Assembly: GCA_036504975.1 (NCBI GenBank)
Contig: DASXUF010000098.1
Coordinates: 1-46,498, forward strand
Direction of reading: 5' to 3'
DNA: 46,498 nt
Source: Candidatus Binatia bacterium
GTDB taxonomy: Bacteria > Desulfobacterota > Binatia > UBA9968
Shown here piece after piece: positions 39,267 to 46,498 of the stretch. Both the position numbers and the translations under genes were made by a program. Numbering within the stretch: the first letter of the stretch is position 1; each line of letters opens with the position of its first letter. The notes under the pieces are model-generated. The model was not told the DNA's origin. It did not search any database and saw only the letters and a program-made list of their open reading frames with translations.

Positions 39267-42209
39267 TCACGTTTCAGCTTTTACTCCTTCCGGTTGCTTA
39301 TAGATCATGGGCAGCGTGATGGTGAATTTCGATCCCTTGCCCGCCTCGCTCTCGACGCCGATATCGCCGCCCATGAGAATCACAAACTTTCTGACGATCG
39401 CGAGCCCCAGGCCCGTGCCGCCGTACCTTCGCGTGCTCGACATATCCGCCTGGCGGAACTCGTCGAAGATGTAGTCGAGCGCTTCTTTCTTCATTCCGAT
39501 CCCGCTGTCGGAAACCGTGAGCTTCAGATTGCCGTTTTCCTGCCACGCCGAAACTTTGATCTCGCCTTTCTCGGTGAACTTCACGGCGTTGCTCAAGAGG
39601 TTAAGGACCACCTGCTTCAGCTTGTCGCGGTCTGTTTTCATCGGCGGGATGCCTGGGGCAAGTTCGGTAACCAGACGGACTTTACCGTCCTTCAACATCG
39701 GTTCCACGGTTGACGTCGCCACTCGAAGGATGTCATCCAACTTGAACGTCTCGGCGTAGATTTCCATTCGGCCCGACTCGACCTTGGCCAGGTCGAGCAG
39801 CCCGTTGATCAGGTTGAGCAGATGCTCCGAGCTGATAAGAACTTTCTGCAGATTTTCTTTTTGCAGGTCCGCGATCTGCCCCTCGACTTTACGCAGCACC
39901 AGCCGGGTAAAACCGATAATGGAATTCAAAGGCGTCCGCAGCTCGTGGCTTACGTTGGCGAGGAACTGCGACTTGTGGCGGTTGGCCGCTTCGAGCTGCT
40001 GATTCTTTTCTTGGATTTCCTGGAACAACCGGACATTCTCAATGGCGATCACGGCCTGATCGGCGAAGGTTTTGACCAGCTCAATCTGCCGCTCCGTGAA
40101 CGGCTCGACAACGTCGCGCCAAATGGAAATGACTCCGATCGGGGTTCCTTCTCGCAGCAGCGGCACTGCAAGCACCGTTCGTGCTCCCGTGAGGACCGCC
40201 AGCGGGGAAGGATCAACCTGTGCTTGCACATCAAGTACATGAGCGGGCTTTTTCTCAATAAATGCGCGCCGTGTATCTGCCTTGACAGTGGAGGCTCGGA
40301 GAGTAGCGATCTGTTCAGGCGTTTCACCGTAACTGGCAACCAGTTGGAGTAGCTCGCCGTCGAACTGGCGGATGTGACCTTGCTTGGCGCCGGCAAGCTT
40401 CACAGCGTTTTCTATGACCGTATCGAGCACGGGCTGCACGTCGGTTGGCGAACCGGCAATGACGCGCAGCACCTCGCCCGTCGCAGTCTGCTGTTCCAGT
40501 GCCTCGGTGAGATCGCGATTCTTCTCCCGGATCTCCTGGAACAGCCGCACGTTCTCGATGGCGATCACCGCCTGGTCGGCGAACGTCTTGAGCAGGGCGA
40601 TCTGCTTCTCCGTGAAAGGTCGGACCTCCGTACGGCGGATTGTGATTGCCCCAATAGGCATGCCCTCTCGAAGCAGTGGCGTGACCAGAATTGTGCGGGT
40701 GCCAAAGCGCTCCGCGTATTCCCTGGAATCCGGGAATCTGATCTCAAGCTCCTGCTTAAGATCGTGAACATGGAGGGTTTGTCGCTCGATGATGACGCGG
40801 CCAGTCACTGAATACTGGCTGATCGGCATGACTTCTCCGGGTTTTTCCATCGAGCCGAAGGAAGCCACGTGGCGCATCGAGCCGTCTTCGACTAACCGGA
40901 TCTGAGCGTCGTTCGCATCACAGAGTCGCGCAGCCCTCTGAGCAATAGCGTCCAGCACTGGTTGCAGATCCGTCGGCGAGCTGGCTATCACGCCCAAGAT
41001 CTCACTCGTGGCAGTCTGCTGTTCCAGAGATTCGGTGAGCTCTCTTGTTCGCTCTTCGACTTTATGCTCAAGCCCGGCGTAGGACTCCTGGAGCTGCGCG
41101 GTCATCTTGTTGAACTCGTCTGCAAGAGCTTCGATCTCGTCGCCCGTCTTGACCTCAAGACGATAGCCCAGCTCGCCGCTGCCGATCCGCTCCACTCCTT
41201 TACGCAGCGTACCGAGAGGCTGAATTACGCGACGCGCCACGAAGAAGCTGGCGAACAGCGCCATGCCGAGCCCGATCAAGAGCAGAGTGGAAGTCCGGAC
41301 CATCGAGGCGTAGAGCGTCTCGTAAGCCTCCTCGATGGGTCGCTCCAGCATGACCGCCCAGTCCAGAGTCGGAATCAGCGCAAAAGAGCTCAGCACCTCC
41401 TTGCCTTGTAGGTTTTGCGCTACAATGGCGTTCCGTCTCGGTATGCCGGGGCCGGTCTGGAAAGCCGCCTTGACTTGATCGAGTTGGGCGACGTTGCGTC
41501 GTTGGAGAACGAGGCTGATATCCGGGTGAGCGATCAGCTCGCCGCTACGCGTGACGGCATAAGCGTATCCAGCCTTTCCCACGGTAATACTTGAGACCAC
41601 GTCGCCGATGTACTTGAGGTTGACCTCGGCCTGGAGCACGCCGATCACGTCGCCGGCGAAGCGCTCGATCGGCACGGCGATCGTCATGTAAGGCTCCGAG
41701 CCGCGCACGAAATGGACCGGACCGAAGTACGACTTGCCCTGCCTTGCCTGTTTGAAAGAAGGAGTGACCGAAAGATCTTTTTTCGCTTCAGGAAGCACGG
41801 TTCGGAGCCGCGACGCTTGCACGCGGATCGCGCCGTTCTCGTCGAGCGCTATCGCCTCGGTCATCGCGGGCGCGATCAACAGAAGTTTTTCCAGCTCGAA
41901 GCGAAATTCCGGCGTGAGTCCCCTGGGCGCGATCTCGCGGCTGCGCGTCGCTCCCTTCAAAGTATTATGGATCTCTTGAACGAAGCGCTCGATCTTGAAG
42001 GCGGCGCCGGCCGCGACTTCCCGTTGATAGAGACCCAATTGCTCCCGGCTCTCTTGGTAGCGGAAGTAGATCTCGACCAGGCCGCTTGCGATCAATCCCC
42101 CGCCGACCAACACCACGGAGATGAGAAAGTAATCGCGCACCAGCCGCCCGCGCGGCCGCCGGCGAAAGATTCGACCCAGGCGCAGGAGTCTTTGTTGCAT
42201 CCTTGTCAT
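39267..42209 (-). CDS. Hybrid-sensing histidine kinase: Cache, HAMP, two GAF, HisKA, HATPase
   Basis: 980 residues. A first membrane span (about 27-48, FLISVVLVGGGLIASGLVEI), a periplasmic dCache-type domain (about 50-300), a second span (about 308-330, STLLLIGLGMALFASFFVAR), HAMP (to about 385), then two GAF domains (about 410-560 and 595-735). Each GAF region is preceded by a near-identical LEQQTAT and followed by TFADQAVIAIENVRLFQEI, an internal duplication. HisKA follows with FLANVSHELRTPLN (His 755), then HATPase with VVLNLLSNAVKFTEKG (N box), SDSGIGM and YGGTGLGLAIVRKF (G boxes). All kinase motifs are intact. It is flanked by orphan binding proteins and followed by response regulators, so it probably heads this signalling group. 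Confidence 0.94.
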   Translation of the reverse strand: MTRMQQRLLRLGRIFRRRPRGRLVRDYFLISVVLVGGGLIASGLVEIYFRYQESREQLGLYQREVAAGAAFKIERFVQEIHNTLKGATRSREIAPRGLTPEFRFELEKLLLIAPAMTEAIALDENGAIRVQASRLRTVLPEAKKDLSVTPSFKQARQGKSYFGPVHFVRGSEPYMTIAVPIERFAGDVIGVLQAEVNLKYIGDVVSSITVGKAGYAYAVTRSGELIAHPDISLVLQRRNVAQLDQVKAAFQTGPGIPRRNAIVAQNLQGKEVLSSFALIPTLDWAVMLERPIEEAYETLYASMVRTSTLLLIGLGMALFASFFVARRVIQPLGTLRKGVERIGSGELGYRLEVKTGDEIEALADEFNKMTAQLQESYAGLEHKVEERTRELTESLEQQTATSEILGVIASSPTDLQPVLDAIAQRAARLCDANDAQIRLVEDGSMRHVASFGSMEKPGEVMPISQYSVTGRVIIERQTLHVHDLKQELEIRFPDSREYAERFGTRTILVTPLLREGMPIGAITIRRTEVRPFTEKQIALLKTFADQAVIAIENVRLFQEIREKNRDLTEALEQQTATGEVLRVIAGSPTDVQPVLDTVIENAVKLAGAKQGHIRQFDGELLQLVASYGETPEQIATLRASTVKADTRRAFIEKKPAHVLDVQAQVDPSPLAVLTGARTVLAVPLLREGTPIGVISIWRDVVEPFTERQIELVKTFADQAVIAIENVRLFQEIQEKNQQLEAANRHKSQFLANVSHELRTPLNSIIGFTRLVLRKVEGQIADLQKENLQKVLISSEHLLNLINGLLDLAKVESGRMEIYAETFKLDDILRVATSTVEPMLKDGKVRLVTELAPGIPPMKTDRDKLKQVVLNLLSNAVKFTEKGEIKVSAWQENGNLKLTVSDSGIGMKKEALDYIFDEFRQADMSSTRRYGGTGLGLAIVRKFVILMGGDIGVESEAGKGSKFTITLPMIYKQPEGVKAET

Positions 42210-42274
42210 CTTACCCTACTCATCAGGGGCTTTGCATCCTTCTTCTTCCGCCTTGCCGCCATTGCGGCCTGATT

Positions 42275-43249
42275 TCACTTGATCACCTTGTTCGCTCGCG
42301 CCAGGACGTTCGGCGGTATCGAGAGACCGAGCTCCTTTGCAGTCTTTAAGTTGATCGCAAGCTCCACGTCCTCGACCGTCTCGATGCGAAGGTCGCGCGG
42401 GTGCGCGCCGGCGAGAATTTTTTGCACGTACTTGGCCGAAAGCCGGCCGATCTCGTAGTAGTTCTGGCCGTAGCTGGCCAGCCCGCCCTTGGCGACGAGA
42501 CTCCGCTCATGGAACATCGTCGCCAACCTCTTGGACCGCGCTGTGTCTATAATCAATTGAGCCTGGCTAACGACCCTCGCGTCCGAGGTGTAGAAATAAG
42601 CGTCGGCCTCGCCGGGTTTGAGTTCCTGCAGCGCCTTCTGCAGTTCCTTGACGGAAGCAACGTGCTTCTCGACAAACTTGAGGCCCAGGCGCTGGGCCTC
42701 GGTCCGGCCCAATTTGGCTGCCTCCACCGCGATACGGTTGCCAGGGTCGTAGAATGTCAGCACTCGACTCACCTTTGGCAGAATCTCCTTTAGGATCTCC
42801 AGACGCTTCGCCGTGAGGTCACCGACCAGATAGTGAATTCCGGTAAGCCTTCCTCCGGGTTTCACAAAGCTATCCACCAGTCCGCCGACAACTGGATCGC
42901 TCCCCATACCAAAAACGATCGCTACATTCGTGGTTGCCTTTTTCGCCGCGATAACGACTGAACTGCCAAGCGCATATATCAGGTTGACTTTCTCCCGCTC
43001 GAAATTCCTCGCAGCCTCCTCCGCCGCCTTCGCGTCACCCTTCGTATCCCGAATCGCAAGCGAATATTGCTTGTCCTCTTCAAGCCTGAGCTCCCTCAGC
43101 CCTTCTTTCAGCCCGTCGATCGTCTCGTACAACGGCCCCCCCGGGAGCAGAACGCCGATGCGAGCGGTCTTCGCCTGCTGCGCCTGAGCGAACGGAACAA
43201 TAGACGGTAGCGCGGCGGTAAGTAGACAGATGATGATTTTCCTGTTCAT
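42275..43249 (-). CDS. Divergent orphan ABC substrate-binding protein (PF04392 type)
   Basis: 324 residues. Signal peptide (KIIICLLTAALPSIVPFAQA), then QQAKTARIGVLLPGGPLYET and LKEGLRELRLEEDKQYSLAI. The middle differs from the other copies: ARNFEREKVNLIYALGSSVV, SDPVVGGLVDSFVKPGGRLT, GIHYLVGDLTAKRLEILKEI. The ending IGLS-type (LGLSIPPNVLARANKVIK) is shared. It directly precedes the histidine kinase gene (66 bp gap, same strand), so the two are probably transcribed together and this copy may be the kinase's periplasmic partner. Confidence 0.88.
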   Translation of the reverse strand: MNRKIIICLLTAALPSIVPFAQAQQAKTARIGVLLPGGPLYETIDGLKEGLRELRLEEDKQYSLAIRDTKGDAKAAEEAARNFEREKVNLIYALGSSVVIAAKKATTNVAIVFGMGSDPVVGGLVDSFVKPGGRLTGIHYLVGDLTAKRLEILKEILPKVSRVLTFYDPGNRIAVEAAKLGRTEAQRLGLKFVEKHVASVKELQKALQELKPGEADAYFYTSDARVVSQAQLIIDTARSKRLATMFHERSLVAKGGLASYGQNYYEIGRLSAKYVQKILAGAHPRDLRIETVEDVELAINLKTAKELGLSIPPNVLARANKVIK

Positions 43250-43312
43250 AGTTTTTCCTGTTTGCTATTTTGTGTTGTATCTCGCCTCACCCTTCACACT
43301 TCACGCCTCACG

Positions 43313-43338
43313 GCCCTGTCCCGAGCTCGTCGAAGGAT
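43313..43338. repeat. Dispersed repeat fragment with short-word TCACGCC repeats beside it
   Basis: CCGAGCTCGTCGAAGGATCA is half of the TTCG..GCTCAG repeat. Just before it (43283-43314) TCGCCTCACCCTTCACACTT and CACGCCTCACGG form a run of TCAC words. Confidence 0.5.
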
Positions 43339-44387
43339 CATTTGATCACCCTGTCCGCCCTTGCCAGCACGTTGGGCGGAATCGTCAGGCCGATCTGCTT
43401 GGCGGCCTTCAGATTGATCACCAGCTCGAACTTCGTCGGCTGCTCGACAGGCAAGTCGGCGGGCTTGGTGCCCTTGAGAATTTTGTCAACAAAATATGCG
43501 GCACGGTGAAACTGATAGCGGAAGTCGATTCCATACGACATCAGTCCGCCTTCATCCACATATTCCCGCCTGTCGTAAATTGCCGGCAAACGGTTCTTCG
43601 TCGTGAATTCGATAAAGCGCGGACGCTGCGAGGCAAAAAAAGCATCGGGGACGATGATAAGTGCGCCGGCGCGCTCCCGAACGATCGACGAAAATGCATT
43701 CTCGAGATCGTTTGGCCTTTGTGCCTTCAAGAATTGTAGCGTCAGGCCCAGCGCTGGCGCCGCAGCTTCGATTTCCTTCACCGAGCCGCCGCCCGGATTT
43801 GCGGGATTGGAGAGCACCGCGACCCGTGAGAGTCGCGGAAGTGTTTCCTTGAGTAACTCCAAGCGCTTGCCGCTCAGCTCCGGGCTAAGGATTGTTATGC
43901 CGGTAACATTACCACCCGGCTTGGCCAAGCTGGCGACGAGTCCGGTCGCCACTGGATCGCCCGCTGACGCGAAAACGATCGGAATCGTGCTAGTCGCCTG
44001 CTTCACGGCTCGTATCGCAGACGTACTCGCCGTCACGATTACGTCCACTTTCAGACGGACCAGCTCTGCAGCGAGAGCGTGAAGTCGATCGGGAATTGAT
44101 TCGCCCGCTCGACGCGTAATAGCGATGTCGCGCCCCTCGATATAACCGAGTTCGCGCAGACCGTCTCGGAAACTATCATGCTCAGGTTGCGCACACTTCG
44201 CTGGGCATAAAAAACCTATTTGGCGAACTCTCGTTGACTGCTGCGCCCTGGCCGGAAAGCTCAGGGCGAGGAGCGATACACAAAACGCGTAGCAAACGAA
44301 TTTTAGTTTTTTTCTGTTGCCTAATGCCTGTTTCAGCTTGAGGCTGATCCGCCAATCTTTTTGGCGGAGCCTACTTCCTGTTTTCAC
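43338..44387 (-). CDS. Orphan ABC substrate-binding protein (PF04392 type)
   Basis: 349 residues from a GTG at 44387 that overlaps the stop of the next upstream gene (GTGA). The N-terminal 30 residues are unusually long and basic before the hydrophobic part (VCYAFCVSLLALSFPARAQQ), and a hairpin (CCGCCAATCTTTTTGGCGG, about 44349-44367) lies in this region, so the true start may be later although no better start codon is seen. Family segments: RQIGFLCPAKCAQPEHDSFR, DGLRELGYIEGRDIAITRRA, AKPGGNVTGITILSPELSGK, and IGLTIPPNVLARADRVIK. No transport partners. Confidence 0.85.
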   Translation of the reverse strand: MKTGSRLRQKDWRISLKLKQALGNRKKLKFVCYAFCVSLLALSFPARAQQSTRVRQIGFLCPAKCAQPEHDSFRDGLRELGYIEGRDIAITRRAGESIPDRLHALAAELVRLKVDVIVTASTSAIRAVKQATSTIPIVFASAGDPVATGLVASLAKPGGNVTGITILSPELSGKRLELLKETLPRLSRVAVLSNPANPGGGSVKEIEAAAPALGLTLQFLKAQRPNDLENAFSSIVRERAGALIIVPDAFFASQRPRFIEFTTKNRLPAIYDRREYVDEGGLMSYGIDFRYQFHRAAYFVDKILKGTKPADLPVEQPTKFELVINLKAAKQIGLTIPPNVLARADRVIK

Positions 44388-45418
44388 TTGATCACCTTAT
44401 CCGCCCTTGCCAGCACGTTCGGCGGAATCGTGAGCCCGATCTGCTTCGCCGTTTTCAAATTGATCACCAGCTCGAACTTCGTCGGCTGCTCCACCGGGAG
44501 ATCGGCCGGCTTCGCGCCTTTTAGAATCTTATCCACGTATGTCGCGGCGCGCCGGGCCAAGTCGTTCAAGTTCACGCCGTAGCTCATAAGCCCTCCGGCT
44601 TCCACATAACTTTGCAGTTGATCCATCACCGGAAGCCGGCTCTTTACGGCGAGTTCTGCAATCTGTGGTTGCTGAGAATTTATGAGCGGGCCCGACACAT
44701 TCATAAGGACTGCGTCGGCTTGCCTCTTGTTGGCGGCCCGGAATGCGGTTTCAATATCCTTGGGACTCAGTACGTCAACGTATTGAACCTTCACGCCTAA
44801 CGGTCCTGCGGCTAGTTCGATCTCTCTTAACTCTTGTGCGTTGCCCTGCTGGGTCGAAGTCCCGAAGACCGCCACGCGGGAGAGCTTGGGAACGATCTCC
44901 TTCAAAAGCTCCAGCCGTTTTCCGCTTAACTCCGGGGAAAGGATGGACAAACCAGTGATGTTCCCGCCCGGACGCGCAAGGCTGGCGACAAACCCATTGC
45001 CAACAGGATCGCCAACCTGCATCATCACAATGGAAATCGTAGAAGTTGCTTCCTTGGCTGCACGGGTGTTTGTCGCACCACCCGTGATGACGACATCGAC
45101 CTTCAACTGCACAAGTTCGGCCACCAGCGCGCGCTCGCGATCGCGTTTTCCCTCAGCAAATCGCCACTCGACGACAATGTTCTTCCCCTCAACATAGCCG
45201 AGGTCCCGCAGCCCCTGCCGCAATGCCTCCATCCGCGCCGACATACTGGAAAGGGAAGAACCAAATAGGACTCCTATCCGCGGGACTTTCGCTCGCTGCT
45301 GCGCTTCGGCTAGCTGCAACGACAGCAGAATTACAGCAGCAACAACGAAGAGGTAAACTCTAGCTGCCGACGTAAACTTGTTTTCACGGGAGGGGCGTGT
45401 TAAAAAGTTTCTCATCAT
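44384..45418 (-). CDS. Orphan ABC substrate-binding protein (PF04392 type)
   Basis: 344 residues. The ATG at 45418 (an in-frame ATG at 45415 follows) has a GGAG site and a signal peptide VYLFVVAAVILLSLQLAEAQ. It shows RAKVPRIGVLFGSSLSSMSA, LRQGLRDLGYVEGKNIVVEW, RPGGNITGLSILSPELSGKR, AGGLMSYGVNLNDLARRAAT and IGLTIPPNVLARADKVIK. Its start codon overlaps the ATG of the divergent hicB gene by two bases, so the two genes share every base of their control region with the other's coding sequence. Tandem with the copy at 43338. Confidence 0.9.
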   Translation of the reverse strand: MMRNFLTRPSRENKFTSAARVYLFVVAAVILLSLQLAEAQQRAKVPRIGVLFGSSLSSMSARMEALRQGLRDLGYVEGKNIVVEWRFAEGKRDRERALVAELVQLKVDVVITGGATNTRAAKEATSTISIVMMQVGDPVGNGFVASLARPGGNITGLSILSPELSGKRLELLKEIVPKLSRVAVFGTSTQQGNAQELREIELAAGPLGVKVQYVDVLSPKDIETAFRAANKRQADAVLMNVSGPLINSQQPQIAELAVKSRLPVMDQLQSYVEAGGLMSYGVNLNDLARRAATYVDKILKGAKPADLPVEQPTKFELVINLKTAKQIGLTIPPNVLARADKVIK

Positions 45419-45659
45419 GCGCTACTCCGTGTTTCTCGAACCTGTAAATGAGCCGGAATTTCAGGGCTATTACTACGCACACGTCCCCGCGCTCGATTTG
45501 ACAACACACGGCCAGGGCATTGAGGGAGCGCTTGCTGCCGCGAAGGAATTGATTGAGGCCTGGATTGCCGAGAAAAAGGCTCACGGCGAGCCTGTACCCA
45601 CCGAAGCAAAATCCCAGATCGCCCACGTCGAAATCCCTGATGCCTTACTCCGCCCGTGA
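45417..45659 (+). CDS. hicB: HicB antitoxin
   Basis: 80 residues from the ATG at 45417. The HicB fold is [20 protein letters not shown], then [20 protein letters not shown] and [13 protein letters not shown]. The C-terminus ([20 protein letters not shown]) is short with no DNA-binding domain. No ribosome-binding site is close to the start; a GGGAGGGG lies about 25 bp upstream. It overlaps hicA by 20 bp, so the pair is one operon. Confidence 0.82.
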   Translation: MRYSVFLEPVNEPEFQGYYYAHVPALDLTTHGQGIEGALAAAKELIEAWIAEKKAHGEPVPTEAKSQIAHVEIPDALLRP

Positions 45660-45846
45660 GGTGCTGGCAAAACTCCTTCGTGCTGGCTTTGTAGAAACAC
45701 GACAAACCGGAAGCCACAAAGTTCTGCGCCATCCAGACGGGCGACAGACTTATGTAGCCATGCATCCCGGCACGCTGCCTACCGGAACGTTCCGAAAAAT
45801 TCTCAAGCAAGCAGGCTTCAGCGAAGAACAGTTTCGCGCGCTGTAA
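45640..45846 (+). CDS. hicA: HicA toxin
   Basis: 68 residues. The double-stranded-RNA-binding-like HicA fold is complete: [40 protein letters not shown] (catalytic His in GSHKV) and [20 protein letters not shown]. HicA cuts mRNA and is blocked by HicB. The motif residues are all present, so it should be active. The pair sits between two tandem substrate-binding protein genes, a likely later insertion. Confidence 0.9.
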   Translation: MPYSAREVLAKLLRAGFVETRQTGSHKVLRHPDGRQTYVAMHPGTLPTGTFRKILKQAGFSEEQFRAL

Positions 45847-45885
45847 GAACTCTTTCATCCTAACTTGTTTCCTCAATCCAAAACC

Positions 45886-45906
45886 TGTGGTGAGCGATGT
45901 CGAACC
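45886..45906. repeat. Dispersed repeat fragment after hicA
   Basis: TGTGGTGAGCGATGTCGAACC is a short member of the GGTGAG..GTCGAACC form, as at 7628-7651. Confidence 0.45.
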
Positions 45907-45928
45907 ATCGGCAATCGAAAATCTAAAA

Positions 45929-46498
45929 TTATTTAATGACTCTGTCCGCCCGCGCGAGCACGTTGGGCGGAATCGTGAGACCGATTTGTTTTGCCGTTTT
46001 CAAGTTGATCACCAGCTCGAACTTCCTAGGTAGCTCTACTGGTAGATCCGCCGGCTTTGCGCCTTTAAGGATTTTGTCAACGTACACGGCAATCCGCCTC
46101 TGAGGCTCATCACGGATCGGCCCGTAGGACATAAGACCTCCGCTCTCGACGTACTCCTTAAACCCAAACGCGCTAGCAAGCCGGTTCTGCGCGGCGAAGT
46201 CTGCAATCTGCTTACGGTGCCCCGCAGTTATGGGATCTGGAAACGCGATGAGAGCATCGGCCTTTTCCTTGATGATTGCGCCGAAAGCTTGGTCGACATC
46301 GGCGGAGGCTCTTACTTGGTGGTAATGGAGGGTTGTTCCCAGGGTTCGTGCGGTGCCCTGCGTCTCCATCAATTCGCGTTGTTCCCCCGGATGCGCCGGA
46401 CTTGCCAGAACCGCGACGCGAGAGACACGAGGCGCAACCTCCTTTAGAAGCTCTATGCGTTTACCTGCCAGCTCAAAGGCAAGCCAGCTTATACCCGT
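45929..46498 (-). CDS. Orphan ABC substrate-binding protein (PF04392 type), 5' end beyond the window
   Basis: The frame is open from the edge to the TAA at 45929 (190 codons visible). It begins in the first lobe (TGISWLAFELAGKRIELLKE, then VAPRVSRVAVLASPAHPGEQ), followed by the second lobe: ETQGTARTLGTTLHYHQVRA, KADALIAFPDPITAGHRKQI, SGGLMSYGPIRDEPQRRIAV and the usual end IGLTIPPNVLARADRVIK. It differs from its neighbours mostly in the middle. Same family and strand as the copies at 43338 and 44384, from which it is split by hicBA. Confidence 0.88.
   Translation of the reverse strand, partial: TGISWLAFELAGKRIELLKEVAPRVSRVAVLASPAHPGEQRELMETQGTARTLGTTLHYHQVRASADVDQAFGAIIKEKADALIAFPDPITAGHRKQIADFAAQNRLASAFGFKEYVESGGLMSYGPIRDEPQRRIAVYVDKILKGAKPADLPVELPRKFELVINLKTAKQIGLTIPPNVLARADRVIK

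Overview
The window is moderately GC-rich bacterial chromosome from a Gram-negative organism with a periplasm. It has lipoproteins, Sec-type signal peptides, a complete mreBCD-mrdA-rodA elongasome cluster and a PpiD/SurA-type chaperone. At least six orphan PF04392-type ABC substrate-binding proteins and a partial amidohydrolase point to an uncultivated soil or subsurface lineage of the Binatota, Rokubacteria/Methylomirabilota or deltaproteobacterial kind. That placement is inferred from gene content and style only.

Layout. (1) 0-3 kb, minus strand: a metal-dependent amidohydrolase (cut by the edge), a TENA/PqqC-like protein and an iron/tungstate-type binding protein. (2) 3-5.7 kb, accessory: an unrecognised family protein, a small KOW-like protein, a VapBC-type toxin-antitoxin pair and a tRNA-binding-domain gene, with a diverged remnant of that gene's 3' end left beside the toxin locus. 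(3) 5.75-11.5 kb, plus strand: an oxidative-stress and housekeeping run (rubrerythrin behind a Fur/PerR-like box, Fe-S CCG reductase, DUF3501, Fur/PerR regulator, AMMECR1, metallo-beta-lactamase fold protein, DksA-type protein, galU, tRNA-Ala). (4) 11.5-16.3 kb: tandem palindromic repeats, a zincin lipoprotein, a frameshifted IS110 transposase, and two tandem paralogous lipoproteins with matching terminators. (5) 16.4-25.8 kb: CaCA exchanger, histidine phosphatase, PpiD, then mreBCD-mrdA-rodA. (6) 25.9-30.4 kb, minus strand: trxA, pepA, folE, and an operon peroxiredoxin-TlpA-CcdA. (7) 30.5-32.8 kb: binding protein, alpha/beta hydrolase, and a tiny Lys-rich ORF behind a perfect-consensus promoter. 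(8) 32.822-35.571 kb: an IS1595-type transposon with 23-bp terminal inverted repeats and an 8-bp target duplication, carrying passenger genes and a tRNA-like gene. (9) 35.7-46.5 kb, minus strand: signalling genes (response regulator-cyclase, CheY-like regulator, Cache-HAMP-GAF-GAF histidine kinase) mixed with orphan binding proteins and a HicBA pair.

The two most notable observations are these. The peroxiredoxin at 29877-30419 has a single in-frame TGA exactly where its peroxidatic cysteine should be, followed by a SECIS-like hairpin, so it is probably a periplasmic selenoprotein supplied with electrons by TlpA and CcdA rather than a pseudogene. The IS1595-type element has precisely definable ends and a cargo that includes a class II tRNA-like gene with a 20-nt anticodon loop. 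The window is also rich in several families of short palindromic intergenic repeats. No CRISPR array, rRNA or replication origin was seen.
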